A stretch of 30,875 nt of DNA from an uncultured Bacillaceae bacterium (GCA_937958375.1 CALGNY010000117.1:1-30875), one strand, 5' to 3'; shown: positions 16,321 to 24,590, numbered from the stretch's first letter. Program-made: numbers and translations. The notes: generated from the sequence alone by a model not told the origin.

Positions 16321-17320
16321 CCCTTCTACTCAATTAACATTCCTTAATCGATTAGCAAGATTATTACAAAGGGACCACTCCATGAAGCAAGCATTAGAAT
16401 TCCTGACATTCGATCCACAACTGAGTGGACTATCGAAGCAATTCGTCCATTACCTAGAAGATGGCCAATCGATTGAAGAATGCTTCAAGCGTATGCAGTT
16501 TCAGCCATTAGTGATTTCTTATTTATTCTTCTCTGGAGAATCGGGCAATATGAGTGAACATATCATTCACTTACACAGGCTGCTAACGATGAAACTTGAA
16601 TTTGAAACAAAACTAAAAAAGCTTCTTCGGTACCCCGTATTTCTATTTGCGATTTGTATTCTCTTATTCATTGTCCTGCAGACATTTCTGCTTCCACTTT
16701 ACGAACGGTCCTTTTTAGGCATGGGGAGTTCGGGTTCATTACCAATGTACCAATTATTTTTACAACTAACAGAAACGATTTTTATATTGTTCCTCGTTAG
16801 TGCAGCAATCGGAACTATCATATTGATCCATTTTCACCGAAGGAGTTCGGTGGAGAAAAAAATTGCCGTATATGAAAAAGTACCTTTGTATCGTGGCATT
16901 TTCAAGATGTTGATCACCGGCCAACTCTCCTATCAGTTAGCGGCACTCCTACATAGCGGAAAAACCATCAAGGAAAGCCTATTGATCATCAAACGACAAA
17001 GCCACATGCCTTTCCTCCAGTATTTTGCCAATCAGTTAGCTTCGCAGTTGCAACGTGGTTCGACACTTTATCATGCTTTCAAGGATCTACCACTCGTTGA
17101 AAATGAGTTCAAGCTACTGATTAAACGGGGTGCCGAACAAGGGACGCTCCCCGATGACTTAAAAAACTATACGAACCTAGCTATTGATTCATTAGAGGAA
17201 AAAATAAAGTCGACACTGATGGTGATTCAACCGATTGTTTACGTCATCTTAGGATTAATGATTATTTTAATTTATGCATTTACCTTATTTCCGATGTTTC
17301 AGATGATCGGACAACTATAA
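16277..17320 (+). CDS. comGB: Competence pseudopilus inner-membrane platform protein ComGB
   Basis: GspF/PilC-family polytopic membrane protein that forms the base on which pseudopilins are polymerised. The 347-aa protein has two cytoplasmic GspF domains (FLNRLARLLQRDHSMKQALEFL near 23-44; LITGQLSYQLAALLHSGKTIKESL near 212-235). It has a hydrophobic pair at about 121-142 and 161-187, and a C-terminal membrane helix (about 318-344). Start ATG follows AAGGAGG at ideal spacing and overlaps comGA by 44 bp. Confidence 0.94.
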   Translation: MHLAVHLWKKPKGPDPSTQLTFLNRLARLLQRDHSMKQALEFLTFDPQLSGLSKQFVHYLEDGQSIEECFKRMQFQPLVISYLFFSGESGNMSEHIIHLHRLLTMKLEFETKLKKLLRYPVFLFAICILLFIVLQTFLLPLYERSFLGMGSSGSLPMYQLFLQLTETIFILFLVSAAIGTIILIHFHRRSSVEKKIAVYEKVPLYRGIFKMLITGQLSYQLAALLHSGKTIKESLLIIKRQSHMPFLQYFANQLASQLQRGSTLYHAFKDLPLVENEFKLLIKRGAEQGTLPDDLKNYTNLAIDSLEEKIKSTLMVIQPIVYVILGLMIILIYAFTLFPMFQMIGQL

Positions 17321-17342
17321 CTAATTTGAAGGAGCTAAAAGG

Positions 17343-17657
17343 ATGATATTAATTAAAAATGAAAAAGGATTTACACTGGTGGAAATGCTGATCGTTCTTC
17401 TGATCATCTCGGTTCTTATTATCATTACAGTACCGAATCTGATGAAGCACAACGATACGGTCGATGAAAAAGGTTGCGATGCATATAAAAAGGTTGTCGC
17501 CTCACAAGTTCAATTGTATAAATTGGAACACCAATCCTACCCCACCATTGATGAATTGGTAAGTGACGGTTATATCGAACAAGCTTCCTGCCCAAATGGC
17601 CAAGCACTATCCATTGATGTCTCAACAGGCGCAGTTACCGGCGGTGATGAAGAATAA
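17343..17657 (+). CDS. comGC: Major competence pseudopilin ComGC
   Basis: Main subunit of the competence pseudopilus. The 104-aa prepilin has a short basic leader, a prepilin peptidase site after Gly9 (KG/FTLVE, with Glu at +5), and a hydrophobic helix at 10-31. Two cysteines, Cys45 and Cys83, match the intramolecular disulfide known for ComGC. Processing by ComC is expected. ATG is preceded by GAAGGAGC. Its TAA stop overlaps the proposed start of comGD. Confidence 0.96.
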   Translation: MILIKNEKGFTLVEMLIVLLIISVLIIITVPNLMKHNDTVDEKGCDAYKKVVASQVQLYKLEHQSYPTIDELVSDGYIEQASCPNGQALSIDVSTGAVTGGDEE

Positions 17658-18124
17658 GCTTTCAATCGAACAGACTGCAAACAGATAAAGGATTTACATT
17701 GATCGAAATCTTGATTGTCCTTTCGATTGTGATGATATTTACACATTTTTTGTTGACCATACCTGAATCTGCGCCTGAAGAAAAAGATTTGGCTGATTTT
17801 CTGGAAACCTTTGAAAGTGACCTATTCTACTTACAGCAATATACCATCACGCACCAGATTGTCCCGCAATTATTTTTTTACCCAAAGGAAAATGAATACA
17901 GCATCAAACATATTTCATTATCGGATCCATTAATCCACAGAAAATATTCAGATGACATCACTATCCAATTAAATGATTTTAAGAATCCACTAACATTTAC
18001 TGTACGTGGCAATTTAACTTCTCCTGGAAATTTTCACATTAAGTTTAAGGACGAAACCTATAAAATTATCTTTTCACTTGGCAAAGGGAGATTTCGGATT
18101 GAAAAATTTAAGACATCAACTTAA
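17654..18124 (+). CDS. comGD: Minor competence pseudopilin ComGD (non-canonical start)
   Basis: Minor type IV pilin-like protein with the prepilin site DKG/FTLIE and a hydrophobic helix. The frame is open only back to a TGA at 17648, and that stretch has no ATG, GTG or TTG before the cleavage site. The first standard start codon is the TTG at 17699, which falls inside the FTL motif and would remove the leader. I propose the ATA at 17654, overlapping the comGC stop and preceded by GGTGATG, which gives a 13-residue leader. The CTG at 17675 is an alternative giving a 6-residue leader without RBS. The 3' end overlaps comGE by 26 bp. Confidence 0.8.
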   Translation: MSFQSNRLQTDKGFTLIEILIVLSIVMIFTHFLLTIPESAPEEKDLADFLETFESDLFYLQQYTITHQIVPQLFFYPKENEYSIKHISLSDPLIHRKYSDDITIQLNDFKNPLTFTVRGNLTSPGNFHIKFKDETYKIIFSLGKGRFRIEKFKTST

Positions 18125-18458
18125 ATCCTCTTCTGGTTTTATGCTTCTGGATGTATTGCTTGCGCTTAGCTGCTTGGTCATCATCACGATCTATTTACTT
18201 CCCACATTAAACCATGTGATGAACCATGAAGATCATATGGAGCGATCCTTGATTGCCGAGGAAAATTTGTCACGGTTACTCATTGAATCATTGGACCAGA
18301 CCAGTGATCATGAAATCGAGCTATCGATCCAAGGATACACATACCATTTCGCTGTTGAGCATCACGCCAATAAAATATATGGTTGTCTATCCTGGATTAC
18401 TTACCGAACCGATCAAGAAAGTATGTGTGGCTATGTACCCATCTATACAGAATTCTAA
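18099..18458 (+). CDS. comGE: Minor competence pseudopilin ComGE
   Basis: A 119-aa pilin-like protein: short basic leader (MKNLRHQLKSSS), cleavage site SG/FMLLD with Asp rather than Glu at +5, hydrophobic helix through about 32, then a small periplasm-side domain with two cysteines (YGCLSW, SMCGY). An earlier in-frame TTG exists at 18078. The TTG at 18099 has AAAGGGAG eight bases upstream and gives a leader of normal size. It lies inside the comGD 3' end, and its own end overlaps comGF by 26 bp. Assigned by position and pilin motif, since ComGE sequences diverge strongly. Confidence 0.8.
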   Translation: MKNLRHQLKSSSGFMLLDVLLALSCLVIITIYLLPTLNHVMNHEDHMERSLIAEENLSRLLIESLDQTSDHEIELSIQGYTYHFAVEHHANKIYGCLSWITYRTDQESMCGYVPIYTEF

Positions 18459-18879
18459 CGGGTTCACATTGTTATCTACTCTTTTTTCCCTTTCCGTACT
18501 GATGATTGTATCTGTGTTGTTATTACCCATCATCAATGTTTTCAACGACCTTGAGACAACCTCACATCAATCTGCATTTGAGTGGAGACAATTTCATTTT
18601 TACCTTGCAAACGAATTAAACGATTCTGAATCCGTTACTTTGGGAGACCATTCCATTCAATTGAACCAAAGCGACAATGTCTTCATTACGTTTGAATTAC
18701 GTGATGGACTTATTCGCAGAGTCAAAAATAACGGGCATGAAGTCATGATCCGAGATGTCAATCGCTTTCTGGTTGAGCAAATCAGCCAGACAACTTTTAA
18801 AGTATTTGGAGAACGAATTGATGGACAAACGTATGAAAAATATTATACTTTTCCGATTAAAGAAATCGTTACAGAATGA
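18433..18879 (+). CDS. comGF: Minor competence pseudopilin ComGF
   Basis: About 148 aa. Pilin-like N-terminus: leader MYPSIQNSN, then G/FTLLSTLFSL with Ser in place of Glu at +5, and a hydrophobic helix to about residue 32. The C-terminal domain (EWRQFHFYLANELND, VFITFELRDGLIRR) resembles ComGF. The start is uncertain: the ATG at 18433 gives a normal prepilin leader but has no clear RBS, and the frame is open upstream within comGE. Translational coupling to comGE (26-bp overlap) would explain a weak RBS. Confidence 0.78.
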   Translation: MYPSIQNSNGFTLLSTLFSLSVLMIVSVLLLPIINVFNDLETTSHQSAFEWRQFHFYLANELNDSESVTLGDHSIQLNQSDNVFITFELRDGLIRRVKNNGHEVMIRDVNRFLVEQISQTTFKVFGERIDGQTYEKYYTFPIKEIVTE

Positions 18880-19234
18880 GAAAGGGTTCGTTTTTTCTTA
18901 TGTACTCGTACTTACCTTAATTCTCTCAGCCTTTTTATTACATCATATGAGCGAGCAATATGTACAAACCGAACATCTCATTTTATCCAATGAACAACGA
19001 ACGATTGAAAACCTCATCCAAATCGCAATCCATGACTTTAAAGATTTCATCAGTAAAGAAGAAAGTGTAAAGGATCACGTGACGTTCACTTACGAAACCG
19101 GTCTAGTAACCATTCACTTTTCACTTGAAGAACCCGAGACCTATCGCTTACACTTAGAAATAGTAACAAATCGTGGAACACTATATACGTATAAGACAAG
19201 TTGGATGAATAAGAACACAATGAGCAGTCCATAA
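18821..19234 (+). CDS. comGG: Competence protein ComGG
   Basis: Last gene of the operon, 137 aa. A basic N-terminus (MDKRMKNIILFRLKKSLQ) precedes EKGFVFSYVLVLTLILSAFLL, a single hydrophobic helix with a degenerate pilin-like start. A polar beta-rich domain follows. The ATG at 18821 has GGAG nine bases before it; the ATG at 18833 has no RBS. It overlaps comGF by 59 bp. Assigned mainly by position and topology. No terminator separates it from tRNA-Gln 14 bp downstream. Confidence 0.8.
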   Translation: MDKRMKNIILFRLKKSLQNEKGFVFSYVLVLTLILSAFLLHHMSEQYVQTEHLILSNEQRTIENLIQIAIHDFKDFISKEESVKDHVTFTYETGLVTIHFSLEEPETYRLHLEIVTNRGTLYTYKTSWMNKNTMSSP

Positions 19235-19248
19235 TAATGATTGGTCAT

Positions 19249-19320
19249 TGGGTTGTAGCCAAGCGGTAAGGCAACGGGTTTTGGTCCCGTCACTCCCAGG
19301 TTCGAATCCTGGCAGCCCAG
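19249..19320 (+). tRNA. tRNA-Gln (anticodon TTG)
   Basis: 72-nt cloverleaf. The acceptor arms TGGGTTG and CAGCCCA pair with one G-T. The anticodon stem ACGGG/CCCGT carries loop TTTTGGT, hence anticodon TTG. The T arm CCAGG-TTCGAAT-CCTGG is perfect. Discriminator base G; CCA is not encoded. I see no promoter of its own and no terminator after it. Confidence 0.96.
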
Positions 19321-19347
19321 TTTATCTATTCCGACATAATTTATTCA

Positions 19348-19376
19348 TTTACAATCAAGTTTGCATCGTATATAAT
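19348..19376 (+). promoter_or_regulatory. Sigma-A promoter of yqgY
   Basis: TTTACA, 17-bp spacer, perfect TATAAT, 36 bp before the yqgY ATG and 27 bp after the tRNA. Confidence 0.75.
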
Positions 19377-19412
19377 ATGTCTGACGAGTTCCTAGTAGAA
19401 GGAGGAAAAGAC

Positions 19413-19655
19413 ATGGATCGTGTTTTTCGTGGAATAGCATTCTGGACAGGTATTTTTACTGTAATGTTTTACGTTGGTGATATGACAAACATGTCCCTAC
19501 TATTCTTAGCACAAACGGTCTTCTTCTTAGGAATTGGTTACTTAAACCTATCTGAACGTCTTTATATGTATATTTTTGGAGCTTACTTAACCATTTTCAT
19601 GATAGGTTTCACGTATTATGTAACCTTCCTTTTAGAACCTGGATTTGCTGGATAA
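19413..19655 (+). CDS. yqgY: YqgY / DUF2626-family small membrane protein
   Basis: An 80-aa protein that is almost entirely membrane-embedded, with three hydrophobic stretches (about 6-20, 27-43 and 50-73). It opens MDRVFRGIAFWTGIFTVMFY and ends TFLLEPGFAG, matching the DUF2626 family, whose function is unknown. The ATG at 19413 has GAAGGAGG at good spacing. The frame is open back into the tRNA, but that part is not coding. It faces yqgX, as in B. subtilis. Confidence 0.88.
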   Translation: MDRVFRGIAFWTGIFTVMFYVGDMTNMSLLFLAQTVFFLGIGYLNLSERLYMYIFGAYLTIFMIGFTYYVTFLLEPGFAG

Positions 19656-19670
19656 AAACAAATGAAACCA

Positions 19671-19707
19671 AAAAAGATGGCAACCACTCTGTGGCTGCCA
19701 TCTTTTT
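19671..19707. terminator. Bidirectional terminator between yqgY and yqgX
   Basis: AAAAAGATGGCA (19671-19682) pairs perfectly with TGCCATCTTTTT (19696-19707). The inner bases CCA/TGG can extend the stem. A/T tails serve both converging genes. Confidence 0.9.
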
Positions 19708-19709
19708 AA

Positions 19710-20333
19710 TTATGCTAAAAATGGGTTCGTATCCTTCTCATGCCCCACACTGGTTTGAGGACCATGACCAGGGAATACGGTTGTCGAATCACCCAGAACG
19801 AAAAGCTTATCTTTGATGGAGCGAATGAGCGTTTCATGCTCGCCAAACGGCAGATCTGTTCGACCAATCCCACCATTGAATAGCGTATCTCCACCAAAAA
19901 CAACTTGTTCGTGTTCAAACCAAAATGAAACACTCCCTGGAGAATGACCAGGTGTGTGGAGAACTTCAAATTCAAATTCACCAATTGTCATTGAGCCCGG
20001 TTCAATCAAGTTGTCGGCAGGTTCACTCGTACGAATCGTACCAACCTGGAATCGCTCGGAACCATTTAGGCCCGGGTTTGTTAGCCAATCTGCCTCTTGT
20101 TCATGGATATATACTGGAGCGTTCGTTTGGTTGCGAAGTTCTTCTACGCCGCCAATATGGTCAAAATGCGCGTGGGTCAACAGGACGGCTTTCAACGTCA
20201 GTTGATGATTTTCCAAATAATCAATCAGTAGATGGGCATCACCACCCGGATCGATTATGATAGCGCTCTTGTCTTTCTCTAGAAGATAACAATTCGTTCC
20301 CAATACACCAAGCTGAAAAAAATTGATCTTCAT
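19710..20333 (-). CDS. yqgX: MBL-fold metallohydrolase (YqgX, glyoxalase II-like)
   Basis: A 207-aa cytosolic metallo-beta-lactamase-fold hydrolase. It has the metal motif THAHFDH (53-59, ligands His54, His56, Asp58, His59), a second-shell His in LHTPGHSPGS, Asp in FGGDTLF, and the final His in FPGHGPQT. The glyoxalase II-like subgroup hydrolyses thioesters. In bacilli the thiol would be bacillithiol, but the substrate here is not shown by sequence. GTG and ATG are adjacent at 20336 and 20333; the ATG has the better distance from GAGGAGG. Confidence 0.92.
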   Translation of the reverse strand: MKINFFQLGVLGTNCYLLEKDKSAIIIDPGGDAHLLIDYLENHQLTLKAVLLTHAHFDHIGGVEELRNQTNAPVYIHEQEADWLTNPGLNGSERFQVGTIRTSEPADNLIEPGSMTIGEFEFEVLHTPGHSPGSVSFWFEHEQVVFGGDTLFNGGIGRTDLPFGEHETLIRSIKDKLFVLGDSTTVFPGHGPQTSVGHEKDTNPFLA

Positions 20334-20495
20334 CACTCTACCTCCTCGAATATGTATTTTTAGTGAAAATGCTCGACAGGATGGTTTTTTTCTTATAAAA
20401 TAGGGTTTAGCTGAATGAACATGTATAATAATTACTTAATGGACTATGTTATCATAACAAATAGGAACTAAGGCATTCAAGGAGGATCATTGAAA

Positions 20496-20669
20496 ATGGT
20501 ATTGGCAATCATATTTTTACTTGTAGCAATCGTATGTGTATTTGGAGTGTTCCGTTCATTTAAAAACCGTAACTTCCTGGCTATCTTCTTTTCAGGTGCT
20601 TCGGTATTGTTATTCGGTTGGTTCTCGATCATGACCATCGTATCTGAACTATCTGCTATGGGGTCATAA
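20496..20669 (+). CDS. yqgW: YqgW / DUF2759-family small membrane protein
   Basis: A 57-aa protein with two hydrophobic helices (about 1-19 and 28-47) separated by SFKNRN, ending SELSAMGS. It resembles DUF2759 (YqgW), of unknown function, and sits next to yqgX as in B. subtilis. The ATG at 20496 is ten bases after AGGAGG. An in-frame TTG at 20490 is too close to the RBS. Followed by its own terminator. Confidence 0.85.
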   Translation: MVLAIIFLLVAIVCVFGVFRSFKNRNFLAIFFSGASVLLFGWFSIMTIVSELSAMGS

Positions 20670-20688
20670 ATTAAATACGAAATGAAAC

Positions 20689-20718
20689 AAGGGAGACAAT
20701 TTTACTTTGTCTCTCTTT
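20689..20718 (+). terminator. Intrinsic terminator of yqgW
   Basis: AAGGGAGACAA pairs with TTGTCTCTCTT (one G-T pair) around a short loop, followed by T-rich sequence. Confidence 0.8.
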
Positions 20719-20734
20719 TATTTATCTTTTTTAC

Positions 20735-20765
20735 GCAAAAAAAGACAGGCGCAATGCCTGTCTTT
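20735..20765 (-). terminator. Intrinsic terminator of the LTA synthase gene
   Basis: AAAGACAGGC (20741-20750) pairs perfectly with GCCTGTCTTT (20756-20765) around a 5-base loop. The minus strand then runs into seven T. The stem overlaps the first two bases of the stop codon region of the gene. Confidence 0.9.
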
Positions 20766-22650
20766 ACTCTTCTTCCTCTTCAATAATTTCGCCTTCATTA
20801 AAATCGTAGAAGCGGAATAAATCTCCATAAATGATTTCATCGGAATAGGAAAGCTCCTGTAAAGCACGTTCCTGGATATCCGCACAATTTTCCATATCCG
20901 ACAATTCTCCGCTTTCCCGCTCGTAACAGCTTTCAGAAGTAAGCAAATAGTCTTCACCAATTACTGTGCCATCCCGCATGGCAATGAAATCCTTCCGGTC
21001 GGTTGAAAACAGATCATTTCCGAACACTATGTCATTTTCATTTTCAATCCCTAACATATTCAACATAGTCGGTTTAAAATCAATCTGTCCCGAGATGGTT
21101 GAAATAACTTGATGGTCATCATGTCCCGGTATATGAATGAATAATGGAACTCTTTCAAGCTGTACTTCATCATACGGTGTGATTTCGTCCATGCCAAGGA
21201 ATTCTGCTGTTGCATCATTATGGTATGCGCTGATTCCGTAATGGTCCCCCATAATAATAATGATTGAATCTTCATACATCCCGGCTTGCTTCAATTCAGC
21301 AAAAAATTGTTCAATCGATTCATCCAGATATCTTACCGTCTGTACATATTGATTGAGTGTATTTGAGTTGGAATCAAACTTTTCAATCGTTGCCTTCTCT
21401 TCAGGTAAGTCAAACGGAAAGTGGTTCGTCAGTGTAATCAATTTGGCATAATACGGTTCTTCCAACTCTTTCATCATGTCAACCGTTTGAGAGAAGAACG
21501 CCTTATCTTCCAATCCCCAACCAAAGACATTTTCATCATCATGTTCATATGACTCTTCATCATAAAATTCTTTATAACCTAATGTTTCATACATCGTATT
21601 TCGGTTCCAAAAGCTACCGTTATTTGCGTGAAAGGCATAAGAGTCATAGCCTTTCTGCTCAATGATTTTAGGTAGTGAATGATATTCGTTTTGCGCATGT
21701 GTAAAATAAACTGCACTGTTCGGTAACGGATACAGACTATTATCCAATAAGAATTCATGATCCGAGGTCTTTCCGAGTAGCGTCTGATGATAAAAATTAT
21801 CGAAATAATAACTATCGTCAACTAAATCATTTAAAAATGGCGTAATTTCTTCGCCGTTCAGTTCTGCATCAATCATAAACGTTTGAAGTGATTCGGCTGC
21901 GATGTAAATGATATTTTTACCATCTGCAATGCCTTCAAGGTCTGCAGAGTTGACACGGTCGTTTTTATAAATCGTTTCATCTACATACTCTTCGATCTCA
22001 TTGATTTCAGAACCGTCCGCAAAAAGACGTTTAGATTGAGTTGAAGCCGTTAAGATAATGTCATACGCATGAAAAGCAAATAATCCGACGTTTTTGACTA
22101 AATATTCACGGTCAAATCCACGTTTGAACAACATCGGGCGTTCAATTTCAGCAAGCGTCAAATTAAGTGCTAATGCAGCTAAAGAAACAACGACAAGCCT
22201 TCTTTTGAATAATCCCGTAAACTCTTTAATCAGAAACGTTTCTTTATTAGCGAAATTAAAAATCAAGATGACATCCAGAAATAGTAATATATCAGTGACA
22301 TAAAACAATGAAAGCACACTGGATCCTAAATCACCCGCATTACTTACTTGAAATAATGTTGGAATCGTCACAAAATCAGTGAAATTTCGGTAATACAGTA
22401 AATTTCCAAAAATAATCAAACCCATGATTAAAGATGCGTACTTAATATAGCGCTTTTGCCTTTTCGGTTTCATCCAAACGGCCAGAAAGAAAAAGAAAGC
22501 ACTAATGGCAAACGCATTTATAATTAAAATAATCTCTTGAAAAATGGATTCAATCGACAAATCAAAATAAAAGCGGTAGACAATATAGGATTTTATTCCG
22601 ACTAATATGGCTGCGATGATAAATAATGGTATATTTCTGATCTTACTCAT
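20764..22650 (-). CDS. yqgS: Lipoteichoic acid synthase (LtaS family, YqgS)
   Basis: Polymerises glycerol phosphate from phosphatidylglycerol onto the LTA anchor on the outer membrane face. The 628-aa chain has about five N-terminal membrane helices (residues 5-170) and an extracellular sulfatase-fold domain. Active-site residues are visible: Glu253 (AAESLQ), nucleophile Thr295 (GKTSDHEF), and Asp469-His470 (IMGDHYGIS). Trp-Asn-Arg at 348-350 and His410 fit the substrate pocket. The C-terminus is acidic, ending in five Glu. An ECF-type promoter precedes it. In B. subtilis glcK lies between yqgQ and this gene; here it is missing. Confidence 0.94.
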   Translation of the reverse strand: MSKIRNIPLFIIAAILVGIKSYIVYRFYFDLSIESIFQEIILIINAFAISAFFFFLAVWMKPKRQKRYIKYASLIMGLIIFGNLLYYRNFTDFVTIPTLFQVSNAGDLGSSVLSLFYVTDILLFLDVILIFNFANKETFLIKEFTGLFKRRLVVVSLAALALNLTLAEIERPMLFKRGFDREYLVKNVGLFAFHAYDIILTASTQSKRLFADGSEINEIEEYVDETIYKNDRVNSADLEGIADGKNIIYIAAESLQTFMIDAELNGEEITPFLNDLVDDSYYFDNFYHQTLLGKTSDHEFLLDNSLYPLPNSAVYFTHAQNEYHSLPKIIEQKGYDSYAFHANNGSFWNRNTMYETLGYKEFYDEESYEHDDENVFGWGLEDKAFFSQTVDMMKELEEPYYAKLITLTNHFPFDLPEEKATIEKFDSNSNTLNQYVQTVRYLDESIEQFFAELKQAGMYEDSIIIIMGDHYGISAYHNDATAEFLGMDEITPYDEVQLERVPLFIHIPGHDDHQVISTISGQIDFKPTMLNMLGIENENDIVFGNDLFSTDRKDFIAMRDGTVIGEDYLLTSESCYERESGELSDMENCADIQERALQELSYSDEIIYGDLFRFYDFNEGEIIEEEEE

Positions 22651-22696
22651 TTAAAGTCTCCTCACTTTTACCCCCATTTTACCCCTATAGATATAA

Positions 22697-22723
22697 GACG
22701 AACTTGGTGAATAAAAAGTTTCA
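22697..22723 (-). promoter_or_regulatory. ECF-sigma-type (sigma-M/W/X-like) promoter of the LTA synthase gene
   Basis: Minus-strand TGAAAC followed by TTTTT, 17-bp spacer, then CGTC. This matches the envelope-stress ECF pattern TGAAAC-N16-17-CGTC. It gives a leader of about 40 nt before the ATG, which follows GAGGAGAC. Confidence 0.62.
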
Positions 22724-22774
22724 CATAGATTGTCTTTACTATTCCCTTTTTTAGAGTGACACAAACGGGCCCTT

Positions 22775-22966
22775 CTAACTATATTTTCTTCTTTCTCTCT
22801 TAATCACTAATAAAGCTCTCGTATATTCGGTATTGGAGATGAGTTTATTTTGGTGTAGCTCCTTAATCTCTTCTTCCATCAAAGTTAGTTCAGCTAATCG
22901 GTTTCCGATGTAGATGAAAATGCCGTATTTTTTTAGCAATTGTATCACATCATATAGTGTTTCCAT
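22775..22966 (-). CDS. yqgQ: YqgQ-family small protein (DUF910)
   Basis: A 63-aa soluble, mostly helical protein (TLYDVIQLLKKYG, LTLMEEEIKELHQN, YTRALLVIKRERRK) with the small-bundle pattern of YqgQ, whose function is unknown. ATG follows TTAGGAGT. It is 37 bp after gluP, in the same order as B. subtilis yqgP-yqgQ, and probably shares its transcript. No clear terminator follows. Confidence 0.88.
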   Translation of the reverse strand: METLYDVIQLLKKYGIFIYIGNRLAELTLMEEEIKELHQNKLISNTEYTRALLVIKRERRKYS

Positions 22967-23003
22967 TGCATGACTCCTAAAGAATCGAAATATTCTCTAC
23001 TTC

Positions 23004-24560
23004 TCATTCTGTCATTTCCTGCAAGCGTTGATAAAATTCCTCAAAATCTTGATGTTGATCATCTGTCTGAAATTCTACGGCTTTCGATGCATGCTCTTTA
23101 GCTAATTCAAACTCACCGTACCTAGAATAGATGACGGCTAAATTGTAATGAGCTTCTGCAAAATTTTCATCAATTTCAATCGCTGCCTGAAAGTCGGCCT
23201 CTGCAAGCTCCAACTCAGCATTCTCAAAGTATGCGACCCCTCTGTAAAAGTAAAGGTATGCATGCTCCAGGTCATCTCCCATGGCTTCATCGATCAGCTC
23301 GATTGTTTCATCATATTCACCTTGAGCGATATGATTTTGTGCAATCATTGCAAGTGTATTCGGATCTTCCGTGTTTTGTGCGCGATCCAGTCCATACATC
23401 ACGAGAAATCCAATGACCCCAACGTACACAATCAAAGCCAATAATTGCTTGATTCGTTCTCGTTTTTTTGGTAGATGAATGATTTGAGAAGCAATAAAGC
23501 CACCGATCAATCCACCTAAATGGGCTCCATTATCAATTTGGGGCACCATAAATCCAAAAGCAATATTAATCCCAATGACAACGAACAAACTGGTCCCCAT
23601 GGTTTGTAAAAACAACCGTTTGTGATGGATACCGAAAAACAATAAAGCTCCAAACAATCCAAAAATCGCTCCGGATGCGCCGGCTGCGATGGCGTCATTT
23701 GTCGCAAAGCTTGCGACTCCGCCAAATATACCTCCAAGAAAATAGATGAACAGAAATCGTTTCGAACCAAAGATTCGTTCCACTGCTTCTCCGAGGAAGT
23801 ACAAAGCCAACATATTCATAAATAGATGGAGGACTCCAATATGCAAAAACATCGACGTGAAAATTCTCCACCACTCACCATCTACAATGGCAGGGTTGTA
23901 TTTGGCTCCGTACTCGATTAAATCCATGGTGTTTGTCGAACTACCGACTGTTTCGATATAGACAAACATCAAAACGTTCATGATGATCAGGAAAAATGTC
24001 CATTTCGGTTTGCCGAATTGAAATGTTTCCTTCATTTCACGTTGTTCTCGATGATGTTTTGAAATCATTTGCTGTTCGAGATAGGATGTATGTTTTTCTT
24101 GTTCCTCAATGGATGGCAATTCTGAGAATAGTGCTTTGGGTTCACTCCCAGTGTTGTCCAGTAAACGCGTCAATACGTCTTCTCTACTCGGTTCATCCAA
24201 TAAATATAAGGATGAAAGAAGTTTATTTGAGTTCCTAATTTGACGATCAGAAAGTAAATGCTCCCAGTCATCAACAGGTAATAGGTCGCTGACATAAACG
24301 AAGTGGAAATGCGTCCTTCCATCACGGCGAATCGCTGGTTGCTGTAATAAGTATTCTGACTTCATCGTCATGTCTCTTTCCAGCTGTCTAGCCCAATCGA
24401 AAGTCTGCTGATTGATTAAAATGATATGATTTGTCCCTTTACCGATTTTTTGCAAAAGAAAACCTTGCCGATTCGGCATGACTTGAACCATTCTGAAGCC
24501 CTCTTGATTGGTCAAATATTCAACTGTTTTTAGTAGTAAGTATCGTTCCGTAATATACAA
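23004..24560 (-). CDS. gluP: Rhomboid-family intramembrane serine protease GluP (YqgP)
   Basis: Polytopic membrane protease that cleaves within or next to membrane segments. The 518-aa protein has a cytoplasmic N-terminal domain (1-185), a rhomboid core with seven hydrophobic segments (about 188-395), and C-terminal TPR repeats (about 408-505: NTLAMIAQNHIAQGEYDETIELI, AYLYFYRGVAYFENAELELAEADF, AEAHYNLAVIYSRYGEFELAKEH). The catalytic dyad is Ser296 in GASGAIFG and His347 in NGAHLGG. A TTG at 24575 is in frame, but GGGAG is eight bases before the TTG at 24560, which I prefer. B. subtilis GluP cleaves the magnesium transporter MgtE; the substrate here is inferred at best. Confidence 0.94.
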   Translation of the reverse strand: MYITERYLLLKTVEYLTNQEGFRMVQVMPNRQGFLLQKIGKGTNHIILINQQTFDWARQLERDMTMKSEYLLQQPAIRRDGRTHFHFVYVSDLLPVDDWEHLLSDRQIRNSNKLLSSLYLLDEPSREDVLTRLLDNTGSEPKALFSELPSIEEQEKHTSYLEQQMISKHHREQREMKETFQFGKPKWTFFLIIMNVLMFVYIETVGSSTNTMDLIEYGAKYNPAIVDGEWWRIFTSMFLHIGVLHLFMNMLALYFLGEAVERIFGSKRFLFIYFLGGIFGGVASFATNDAIAAGASGAIFGLFGALLFFGIHHKRLFLQTMGTSLFVVIGINIAFGFMVPQIDNGAHLGGLIGGFIASQIIHLPKKRERIKQLLALIVYVGVIGFLVMYGLDRAQNTEDPNTLAMIAQNHIAQGEYDETIELIDEAMGDDLEHAYLYFYRGVAYFENAELELAEADFQAAIEIDENFAEAHYNLAVIYSRYGEFELAKEHASKAVEFQTDDQHQDFEEFYQRLQEMTE

Positions 24561-24590
24561 AGTAACAGCTCCCAAATAGCAACCGAGAGA

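Noticed and set aside
19248..19412. Upstream extension of yqgY through the tRNA
   Set aside because: It would translate the tRNA gene. A clear promoter and RBS support the ATG at 19413.
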